This document shows positions 6,671 to 12,198 of a DNA stretch of 16,419 nt, piece after piece. Each line of letters begins with the position of its first letter. The stretch's first letter is position 1. Both the position numbers and the translations under genes were made by a program. Source of the DNA: an uncultured Collinsella sp. (lineage in GTDB: Bacteria > Actinomycetota > Coriobacteriia > Coriobacteriales > Coriobacteriaceae). The stretch lies in assembly GCA_900538305.1 (NCBI GenBank), contig UPXY01000035.1, forward strand, positions 1-16,419, read 5' to 3'. The notes beneath the pieces are model-generated. The model did not search any database. It saw nothing but the letters and a program-made list of their open reading frames with translations, and was not told the DNA's origin.

Positions 6671-6841
6671 TCACCCGTCGAACGAGGTCGCCGTCGCGCA
6701 ATCCTCGGCACCTTCAGACATGGAGAAGGATCCCTCCCGACGTGTCGTCGCGACCACGCGGTCGCCGTGGCGCAGCGGTGCCAGCGCGACGGCGCGGCCA
6801 ATCCCGTTACCAGCACCCGCTATGAGCCACGTCTTGCCCGT
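6671..6841 (-). pseudogene. Short-chain dehydrogenase (SDR), N-terminal remnant with ACG in place of the start
   Basis: Reading the - strand from 6841: GKTWLIAGAGNGIGRAVALAPL followed by RHGDRVVATTR. This is the NAD(P)-binding beta-alpha-beta unit of an SDR (TGxxxGIG motif, here AGAGNGIG). A good Shine-Dalgarno (GGAGGGG) sits 6 nt before codon ACG at 6841, exactly where ATG is expected. Homology disappears after about 33 codons and the frame ends at TGA (6671-6673). The catalytic Ser-Tyr-Lys part is absent. The rest of the gap (6617-6670 and 6842-6901) holds nothing I recognise. Confidence 0.75.
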
Positions 6842-6901
6842 AGCTCCCCTCCAAGTAGATGAACGGCACGTTCGACTACCCGGGGTTTACCCAAACGAAG
6901 C

Positions 6902-8746
6902 TCAGCGGTCACCGTCGGCCGAGACTCCGCCTCCCCGTGGGCGAACCCATGCGAGCAGCGCCTCGGCATCGTTGGCAGAAACGTCGCGCAGAGCCAGGTC
7001 TCCCGTAGCGGCGGTTCTCGAGGCGAACGTCGCGAGCCGAAGCCTCCGCTGGAAGGGAGTCACCGAAGTGACTGCGTGCTGCAGACGCGAGCGCGGAGCC
7101 ACTTCGATCCGCCGCTTGACGCCGCCCACGACCATCATGAGTCGCGTGCGGTCATGGCCGATACGACTGTCACGGTAACGGAGAACGGCGCCTGTCGCCA
7201 TCCTTGCGGTTGCGACACCCCAAACAGCAACGAGCACCAAGCCCAGCACCGGGTGCGCCACGCTCCACGACTCATCCGCCAGCAGAACGCGCCCCGCGAA
7301 GACGCCCGCCCCCGCAAGCGCGACGCCGAGCAGCAGTGACCTTGCCGCCGTGCGGAACGCAAGTCTCCTCGCTGCTGCGCGGGGAAGCCTCGTCAATCCG
7401 GACACCTCCGTCACCCCGCTAAACTCGGGCGCGATGTCCTCGAGAAACGCATCGATCTCCTGTATGCGGATGGACGGGTGCAGAACCACGCCGTCGGCGG
7501 CGGACGTCTCATCTGAAGACCCTATGCTTCCCACTACAGACGCTCGCACCTCTGCATAGCCTATGAACTGGCGAATCAAGCCCTGGCGAATGCGCAGCGA
7601 CTGGATGCGCTCGAGCGCGATGGCGTGCGACGTCCGGCTGAGCAGGCCGCGCTCGACCGAGATGCGCCTTCCCGCGCGCTCCACCCGATACCCCGCATAC
7701 CCGATCAAGCTGACGATGAACGAGACCGCGAACCCGACGACCAGCGCGAGGGCGATCAAGAGCGCGGCGGCACCGATGAGCAGCGCGACGGGAAGCACCG
7801 CGATGCCCTCCGCCACGTTAGAAAGGTTGACGAGCGCGCTTTCCTGCAGGAGGTTGACGCCCTGGACGATAAGGATGAGAAACGCCACGGCCTGCGCGAC
7901 GATGCGCGCCTCGGTGAGGGCGGCGAGCAGGAGCTGAGCGGTCGTGAGCGTATAGCATGCATCCGGTGCCTGCTTCGAAGCAGCTGGGGAGGCATCTCCA
8001 TCGGCTTCGGAAGACGCTTCTGCATAGAGGTCATCCGCGCCCAGCTCGCACCCCGTCAGCACCGCTGCCTTGCGCCGGAAGAGCTCTTCCCGCAACGCCT
8101 CGGCCATGCCCGCCTGCAGCCCCTTGATGCGCGTCACCTCGCCTTCGGAGCTCGCGGCACCCGTGTCCAAGTCGAGCGTCATAAGACCGAGCGCGCGCTC
8201 GATAAACCCCGAGGACATGTTCACCGTGTGGATATGCTCGTAGGGAACCTGCAACTGCTTGGATGTCACAAGGCCGCTGCGAAGCATGATGCCCGTATCG
8301 GTGAGCTCCCATGTCCTCGTGCGCCACGTTATGGCAGAACTCGCTACGCTCAGGGCGATGATGGCGGCAGCGATGGCGATGACGCCGGACATGCCTTCCG
8401 CCGCGTTGCCGCTGACCACGCGGACGATCGCCACAAGCGATACACCAAGGGAGACGCCCAGGCCGCTCGCCGCACCCGCTGCGAGTGAGAGCGGGCTACC
8501 GCGATGCACACCGACAAGCGACGCGTCTACTTCTTCAAAAAGGGAGCGCTCCGGGTTCGCCAGGCGTTCGGCCACGCACTCGATGCGCTCAAGCCTCCGA
8601 ACTGCATCTACCGGCTGAGCCGTTTTAGCAGGATGAGCAGCTTCCGCCGAAGGGGTTTCCGACGAAAGGGGCTGGCGGCATGATCCTCGTCGCACCGGGG
8701 CATCTCCGCCCGCATGCATGCGCCCCATCTCATTCTGGTCGCTCAT
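6902..8746 (-). CDS. ydbT: YdbT-like membrane protein with three bacterial PH (bPH2) domains
   Basis: This 614-residue integral membrane protein alternates TM pairs with bPH2 domains: TM about 87-111 and 119-140, bPH2-1 about 145-225; TM 277-300 and 310-345, bPH2-2 about 353-440; TM 466-487 and 497-519, bPH2-3 about 524-602. Typical motifs are WELTDTGIMLRSGLVTSKQLQVP and RRISVERGLLSRTSHAIALERIQSLRIRQG. The repeated 'basic strand, then P/LxRIQxV' pattern marks bPH2 units. It is longer than Bacillus YdbT (about 490 residues) because of an ~85-residue hydrophilic N-terminal extension and an acidic/Ser/Ala-rich insert (about 236-266) after bPH2-1. ATG at 8746 starts 3 nt after the ydbS stop. YdbS/YdbT of Bacillus have been linked to resistance to the bacteriocin amylocyclicin; envelope defence or stress is a reasonable but unproven role here. 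Confidence 0.88.
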   Translation of the reverse strand: MSDQNEMGRMHAGGDAPVRRGSCRQPLSSETPSAEAAHPAKTAQPVDAVRRLERIECVAERLANPERSLFEEVDASLVGVHRGSPLSLAAGAASGLGVSLGVSLVAIVRVVSGNAAEGMSGVIAIAAAIIALSVASSAITWRTRTWELTDTGIMLRSGLVTSKQLQVPYEHIHTVNMSSGFIERALGLMTLDLDTGAASSEGEVTRIKGLQAGMAEALREELFRRKAAVLTGCELGADDLYAEASSEADGDASPAASKQAPDACYTLTTAQLLLAALTEARIVAQAVAFLILIVQGVNLLQESALVNLSNVAEGIAVLPVALLIGAAALLIALALVVGFAVSFIVSLIGYAGYRVERAGRRISVERGLLSRTSHAIALERIQSLRIRQGLIRQFIGYAEVRASVVGSIGSSDETSAADGVVLHPSIRIQEIDAFLEDIAPEFSGVTEVSGLTRLPRAAARRLAFRTAARSLLLGVALAGAGVFAGRVLLADESWSVAHPVLGLVLVAVWGVATARMATGAVLRYRDSRIGHDRTRLMMVVGGVKRRIEVAPRSRLQHAVTSVTPFQRRLRLATFASRTAATGDLALRDVSANDAEALLAWVRPRGGGVSADGDR

Positions 8747-8749
8747 GCC

Positions 8750-9226
8750 CTACACGTCCTCTTTGGCGAGCCGTGCGAGCTCCGCGACGCGGTCGCGCAG
8801 GGTGCACGCATCGGCCTCGGCGAGCCCGGGGATCTCGAAACTCTCCCCCGCCGTCGAGATGCGCACCGCGGCCAAACCGTTCGCCTTGAGAATCGGTCCC
8901 TGTTTGGTCTCGACGTGCTGCACGCGAACGAGCGGGACGATCGCGCGCTTCTTGACGAACACACCGTGATAGAGATCTACGTCGGTGGCCGTCACGTCGA
9001 AACGCCAGGTCGCATACTCCACGCGCGGACTGATTGCCATATCGATGAGCTCGACCGCGAGCAAGACGCCGGTGATGGCGAGGGGTATGGACACGGGCAG
9101 CCCGAACCAGCGAACGACCAGCACGACAACGGCGCCCGCCGCGGCGGTTCCCGCCATGAGCGCAAGCGAACCGGCATACCAAGCTCGCAGCATGCGCGGA
9201 TCAAGACGGCGTGAGGGGAGCTCCAT
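8750..9226 (-). CDS. ydbS: YdbS-like PH-domain membrane protein
   Basis: This 158-residue protein has two TM helices (about 17-39 and 43-65) followed by one bPH2 domain (about 70-148). The domain carries the family's most conserved stretch, VPLVRVQHVETKQGPILKAN, then GLAAVRISTAGESFEIPGL. ATG at 9226 was chosen because AGGAG lies 7 nt upstream; the frame is open to 9544 but that extension runs back through the intergenic region and into the DUF2200 gene on the other strand. It is the first gene of a two-gene operon with ydbT (3-nt gap). YdbS and YdbT are generally encoded together and probably form one membrane complex with ligand-binding or oligomerising PH folds facing the cytoplasm. Transcription likely starts in the 151-bp divergent gap shared with the DUF2200 gene. 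Confidence 0.9.
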   Translation of the reverse strand: MELPSRRLDPRMLRAWYAGSLALMAGTAAAGAVVVLVVRWFGLPVSIPLAITGVLLAVELIDMAISPRVEYATWRFDVTATDVDLYHGVFVKKRAIVPLVRVQHVETKQGPILKANGLAAVRISTAGESFEIPGLAEADACTLRDRVAELARLAKEDV

Positions 9227-9267
9227 GGGCACACTCCTCGGAACGGGTGGGCAAAGCCTTGTCCAGC

Positions 9268-9299
9268 ATGATAGCACCCCCCCCCCGAGCGAATAGCAA
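9268..9299 (-). promoter_or_regulatory. Putative ydbST promoter containing a G10 tract in its spacer
   Basis: On the - strand: TTGCTA (9299-9294, -35, 4/6), a 20-bp spacer that includes ten consecutive G (C on the + strand, 9277-9286), then TGC-TATCAT (extended -10; TATCAT at 9273-9268 is 5/6). The -10 lies about 40 nt before the ydbS start. The present spacer is longer than the optimal 17; loss of about three G would give 17. Homopolymeric spacers of this kind drive phase variation in other bacteria. Confidence 0.5.
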
Positions 9300-9377
9300 C
9301 CGTATGGGTTTCGGCGGCTGTTTGGGCGATAATCTAGGGTGAAGCCGCTTCCGGCAACCCGCCCGAAAGGAGCCGCC

Positions 9378-9728
9378 ATGCCGCGTATGTCCATCGCCCA
9401 GATGTCGTTTTCCAAAGTGTATCCGCTGCTCGTGCAGAAAGCAGAGCGAAAAGGACGCACCAAGGAGGAGGTTGACCGGATCATCTCCTGGCTCACGGGA
9501 TACGACGACGAGGGGCTGCGGGAGCAACTCGAAGCGGAAGCCACCTACGAGCAGTTCTTCGCCGCCGCCCCTCAGCTCAACCCCAACCGATCGCTCATCA
9601 CCGGCAAGGTCTGCAGCGTAGACGTCACCGCGATCGAAGACCCGGTCGAACAAAACGCACGCTATCTGGACAAGCTGGTAGATGAACTCGCCCGCGGGCG
9701 CACGATGGAGAAGATCTTGCGAAGCTAG
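9378..9728 (+). CDS. DUF2200 family protein
   Basis: This is a 116-residue soluble protein. The whole length matches the DUF2200 pattern: RMSIAQMSFSKVYPLLVQKAERKGRTKEEVDRIISWLTGY, a central YEQFFAAAPQLNPNRSLITG segment, and the C-terminal EDPVEQNARYLDKLVDELARGRTMEKIL. ATG at 9378 has AAAGGAG 6 nt upstream; the in-frame extension to 9339 lacks a ribosome binding site. The family is widespread in bacteria, is usually a single gene, and has no established biochemical role; its charged helical composition suggests a small all-alpha or alpha/beta domain. It is transcribed divergently from ydbST and convergently with the DUF6440 gene, whose stop is only 17 nt away. There is no visible terminator between those two stops. 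Confidence 0.9.
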   Translation: MPRMSIAQMSFSKVYPLLVQKAERKGRTKEEVDRIISWLTGYDDEGLREQLEAEATYEQFFAAAPQLNPNRSLITGKVCSVDVTAIEDPVEQNARYLDKLVDELARGRTMEKILRS

Positions 9729-9745
9729 CGAATACCGAGCCCCTG

Positions 9746-9967
9746 TCACTCCCTGCCGAGCAGCTGGCCCATCGCCACAGAGTCACTCTCGTCCAACTGT
9801 GTGACCAGTGGCTTGCCGTCGGCATCGACCAGCACGGTGATACCGCTGCCACCCGTCATGTTCGAGGACATCAGTAGATAGTTCACCCCGGTCTGCGTAT
9901 CGACGATGATCTTGCGAACGTTGGTCACTCCCTGGGAGTAGACCTCGACGAAGCGTTCATGTGCCAT
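9746..9967 (-). CDS. DUF6440 family small protein
   Basis: This 73-residue cytoplasmic protein begins at ATG 9967, 6 nt after AAAGGAG. The sequence RFVEVYSQGVTNVRKIIVDTQTGVNYLL, then GGSGITVLVDADGKPLV, is the DUF6440 pattern: a short beta-rich domain with a conserved 'VD..TGVNYL' strand-turn-strand and a 'GG.T.L.D.DGKP' hairpin. Function of the family is unknown; it is common in Firmicutes and Actinobacteria. No signal peptide or membrane helix is present. The - strand gene upstream is the XRE regulator, but a terminator-like hairpin and a 213-nt gap separate them, so it probably has its own promoter near the palindrome at 10006-10019. Confidence 0.85.
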   Translation of the reverse strand: MAHERFVEVYSQGVTNVRKIIVDTQTGVNYLLMSSNMTGGSGITVLVDADGKPLVTQLDESDSVAMGQLLGRE

Positions 9968-10005
9968 AGTGGCTCCTTTCCGTTGTTCGGTTGCAAAACT
10001 ATCGT

Positions 10006-10019
10006 TCAAACATGTTTGA
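10006..10019. promoter_or_regulatory. Perfect 14-bp palindrome upstream of the DUF6440 gene
   Basis: TCAAACATGTTTGA is self-complementary and lies 39 nt before the DUF6440 start codon on the - strand. It fits a dimeric regulator site in a promoter. The XRE protein encoded next door is an obvious candidate, but this is inference. Confidence 0.45.
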
Positions 10020-10057
10020 CTGATATCGAAATCGACCGACCCTGTCGCGGGAACCTA

Positions 10058-10119
10058 CGTTGAAGTCCTTGTATTTGCTGTTTCCAGGGCAGAAAACGAC
10101 CAAAACAAGGACTTCGATG
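10058..10119 (+). repeat. Long imperfect hairpin (possible REP-like element)
   Basis: GAAGTCCTTGT (10062-10072) is perfectly complementary to 10105-10115. The stem extends outward by four more pairs if G-U is allowed (better in + strand RNA) and inward through TTTG/CAAA and GTTT/AAAC. The result is a ~62-nt near-complete hairpin between the DUF6440 and XRE genes. No T-tract follows. It resembles repetitive extragenic palindromes; whether it recurs in the genome cannot be seen here. Confidence 0.5.
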
Positions 10120-10144
10120 TGAAGTCCAGCGTGAAACCCTGCGC

Positions 10145-10171
10145 AAAACCCAGGTAACCCGGCAACTGGGT
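10145..10171 (-). terminator. Weak intrinsic terminator of the XRE gene
   Basis: On the - strand ACCCAG (10171-10166) pairs with CTGGGT (10153-10148), and TTTT follows. It starts 10 nt after the XRE stop codon. The stem is only 6 bp with a 12-nt loop, hence the moderate score. Confidence 0.5.
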
Positions 10172-10180
10172 CGCCGTGGG

Positions 10181-10780
10181 CTAACCTCCCAGCAGCCTGG
10201 AAATGATGCTGGCGGCTCCCCAGCCGCAGCAGAGCCCCATGATGATGCCGACGACGGTCAGCGCGACTCGCCTTGAGACCCAATGCTCGCCGGCGCGTTG
10301 ATTGAAGCGATTACCCACGTCGGGATCCTCGCCCGCTAGGTACGCCTCGACAGACTGGTAGGCGAACAGCTGGTTGTCATGGCGCATCTTGTCGATCCGA
10401 AACGCGGCGATCGACGCAGGGATGAACAACACCGCGGCAGGGATCGCGATGCATGGAGTGCCCAGGTCCGCGATGATTCCCGCGACCACCCACGCCAGAC
10501 AAGCAAGGCCGCACACCGTCATGATGATCCCGAGGCGGCGCATCCGCCTCGACCCCGCAGCCAGGGTCTCGCGCATCTCAAGCGCATCCTCCCTCACCAG
10601 GGAATCGATGCTCACGCCAAAAAGGTCACTGAGCAGCAGTAGGCTCTGAACATCGGGGTAGGTGCGGTCGGTCTCCCAGTTCGAGATGGTCTGTCGCGTC
10701 ACGAACACCGATTTCGCCAGCTCGCCCTGGGACATGCCCAGCCGCTCGCGCTGCTCCTTGATGCGCCTTGCAAGCTCCAC
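10181..10780 (-). CDS. Membrane-anchored XRE-family transcriptional regulator
   Basis: This 199-residue protein has an N-terminal HTH_XRE domain (about 4-58) of the common 'RIKEQRERLGMSQGELAKSVFVTRQTISNWETDRTYPDVQSLLLLSDLFGVSIDSL' type (core helix-turn-helix about 16-36). A basic linker (78-82) leads to two closely spaced TM helices (about 84-104 and 108-127) and a third near the C-terminus (172-195). Start chosen: GTG at 10780, 5 nt after GGAAGGA; this puts the HTH right at the N-terminus as in homologues, whereas the open frame up to 10891 adds a non-homologous arginine-rich stretch. Such proteins often regulate neighbouring genes in response to envelope signals. The 18-bp palindrome at 10869-10886 is a candidate autoregulatory site. 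Target genes are unknown. Confidence 0.88.
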   Translation of the reverse strand: MELARRIKEQRERLGMSQGELAKSVFVTRQTISNWETDRTYPDVQSLLLLSDLFGVSIDSLVREDALEMRETLAAGSRRMRRLGIIMTVCGLACLAWVVAGIIADLGTPCIAIPAAVLFIPASIAAFRIDKMRHDNQLFAYQSVEAYLAGEDPDVGNRFNQRAGEHWVSRRVALTVVGIIMGLCCGWGAASIISRLLGG

Positions 10781-10868
10781 GTGGTTCCTTCCAGCCCGAG
10801 GGGTATCGAGTCGCGACCACGATACCATTCGCTTGTCCCGCCGAGGGCGGCCATCGATGGATTCATCG

Positions 10869-10886
10869 TGCAAAAATGTTTTTGCA
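10869..10886. promoter_or_regulatory. 18-bp palindrome upstream of the XRE gene
   Basis: TGCAAAAATGTTTTTGCA consists of two perfect 8-bp arms around a TG centre, 89-106 nt upstream of the XRE start. It shares the AAA-ATGTTT core with the palindrome at 10006-10019. On the + strand its right half overlaps a possible -35 (TTGCAA 10882-10887) spaced 17 bp from TATTAT (10905-10910). Operator function is inferred. Confidence 0.5.
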
Positions 10887-11335
10887 ACCACTATGAGCTG
10901 GCCTTATTATCCTATCGTTTGCGATAAGCCCGGGTTGATGAAAAGGCTCACTTGCGCACGTCGCGATATGGCAGGCGATCTGCCGCCCCGCAATCGCTCG
11001 GGTCTTTGGATCCGTGCCGGCGATGTTTCCAGCTTTTCTAACCCGCTTTTACCGTTTTTGAGCGCTAAATCGGAAAAATGGGATAGCGGTCTGGGAAATC
11101 GGCGAAGGCGTGATCGACATCAAAGAAAAAAGAGGGGTACTCCCCCGCCGGCGGCATACCCGGAGCTGGCAGGACATCCGATGCCGGCGGCATGCGGTAT
11201 CGACGGCACGACTGACACTGGCAGCACCGACAAGCCGACGGGGCATCCGAGCGGCGGCTTCCATCGCCGGCCGTTCGTCGCAAACTATAGGGCTCACTGC
11301 CGCCAAACGCCCCTCGACCGTCCCCGGCAGTACCG
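10887..11335. other. Noncoding stretch of ~450 bp between the XRE and birA genes
   Basis: No frame here reads like a known protein. A possible + strand promoter (TTGCAA, 17 bp, TATTAT; 10882-10910) points into the region but has no evident gene downstream. Around 11051-11080 an AT-rich inverted repeat (CCGTTTTT ... AAAAATGG) surrounds AGCGCT. The 11-nt sequence GCCGGCGGCAT occurs twice, 36 bp apart (11147-11157 and 11183-11193). A small RNA or decayed gene cannot be excluded. Confidence 0.4.
11121..11145 (-). terminator. Possible weak terminator downstream of birA
   Basis: On the - strand GGGG-AGTA-CCCC (11145-11134) is followed by TCTTTTTTCTTTG. The stem is only 4 bp and the site is ~190 nt past the birA stop, so the call is tentative. 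Confidence 0.35.
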
Positions 11336-12139
11336 CTATCCCACGCGACGAAGGGAAACCTGTGACGAGTCGTATGCCTCGACCTCGCCGTTCGCGAGCT
11401 CAATAAGAGCGCGACCCCATACATCCACCCCGCGCAGCACGCCATGCTCCAACACCTCGCCGTCTACTGCGGCGACGTTCACGCGCTCTCCCCTATAGGC
11501 CAAGAGCTCGTTGTAGGCATCCACGATGCCGGTAAGCGGTGCGGTATCATCCCCGGAGGCCTCAACGCCCTTCGCCCAAGCATCAATCTCGTGCAATACG
11601 GACACACGCACCCGCGCACCAAGCTCATCAAGCGCGGGCAAGGATGCCGCATCCAGCAGGCAATCCGCAAGCCCGGCAACGGGAAGCGCATTCGGGCTCG
11701 GCTGCTGCATGGAAACGGCCTCGACGTTGATCCCGATGCCGCACACGACGAGCACCTCGCCCAATTGCCGCCCGAGCTCCACGAGGATACCGCCGAGCTT
11801 ACCGTGGGCGCAGATAACGTCGTTCGGCCATTTGAGCCTGATGCCCTCGCAGCCAAGCGCCTCAAGAGCGCTTACCACGCCGATGCCGCACACAACGGGA
11901 ATACCCGGAAGCACTCGATCGACGAGGTTCGGTTTCACGAGTATAGAGAGGTAGAGGCCGCCCTCCGGAGACGACCACGCATGCGCGCGCCTGCCACGGC
12001 CAGCGGCCTGTCTGCGCGCACGCAAAGCGGCTCCATGCGGGGCGCCCGCACGCGCACGCTTCATGAGCTCTTCGTTCGTTGAGTCGACTGCGTCTAAGAC
12101 CTCAATGGAACTTAGCTCGCTCGCGCGTAGATCGCCCAT
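11336..12139 (-). CDS. birA: Biotin--[biotin carboxyl-carrier protein] ligase
   Basis: This 267-residue cytoplasmic enzyme activates biotin with ATP to biotinyl-5'-AMP and transfers it to the lysine of biotin carrier domains. Signature segments: DSTN (19-22), the biotin/AMP loop GRGRR (47-51) followed by W-SPEGGLYLSI, KWPND (103-107), GKLGGILVE (113-121) and GIGINV (134-139); a small C-terminal SH3-like domain follows (about 215-267). It has no N-terminal winged helix, so it is a group I, non-repressor BirA. ATG at 12139 is 4 nt after GGGAGGG; the in-frame upstream ATGs at 12190 and 12184 lie in the hairpin arm and lack family-like sequence. It follows dnaE on the same strand after 59 nt. The carrier encoded at 1-273 is its likely main substrate in this neighbourhood. 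Confidence 0.94.
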   Translation of the reverse strand: MGDLRASELSSIEVLDAVDSTNEELMKRARAGAPHGAALRARRQAAGRGRRAHAWSSPEGGLYLSILVKPNLVDRVLPGIPVVCGIGVVSALEALGCEGIRLKWPNDVICAHGKLGGILVELGRQLGEVLVVCGIGINVEAVSMQQPSPNALPVAGLADCLLDAASLPALDELGARVRVSVLHEIDAWAKGVEASGDDTAPLTGIVDAYNELLAYRGERVNVAAVDGEVLEHGVLRGVDVWGRALIELANGEVEAYDSSQVSLRRVG

Positions 12140-12158
12140 GAATCCCTCCCGCTGTTCT

Positions 12159-12190
12159 TTGGGGATGGGTTGAAACGAGCCCATCCCCAA
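12159..12190 (-). promoter_or_regulatory. Perfect 11-bp hairpin in the dnaE-birA gap
   Basis: On the - strand TTGGGGATGGG (12190-12180) pairs perfectly with CCCATCCCCAA (12169-12159) around a 10-nt loop. It begins 8 nt after the dnaE stop and ends about 19 nt before the birA start. The bases after the stem are AAGAACAG, not a T-tract, so it is not a standard terminator. It may set the ratio of birA to dnaE expression by pausing, processing or mRNA protection. Confidence 0.6.
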
Positions 12191-12198
12191 CCAACCTC

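Noticed and set aside
7563..8488. + strand open frames opposite ydbT
   Set aside because: Arg/Asp/Ala-rich shadows of the ydbT gene; TM and PH-domain pattern on the - strand is decisive.
11147..11193. GCCGGCGGCAT repeated twice, considered as a CRISPR or iteron array
   Set aside because: Only two 11-nt copies of GC-rich sequence 36 bp apart; insufficient for an array and possible by chance in this composition.
10662..11498. 278-codon + strand frame across the XRE promoter, the noncoding stretch and the birA 3' end
   Set aside because: It crosses two real - strand genes, has no ribosome binding site and no recognisable domain.
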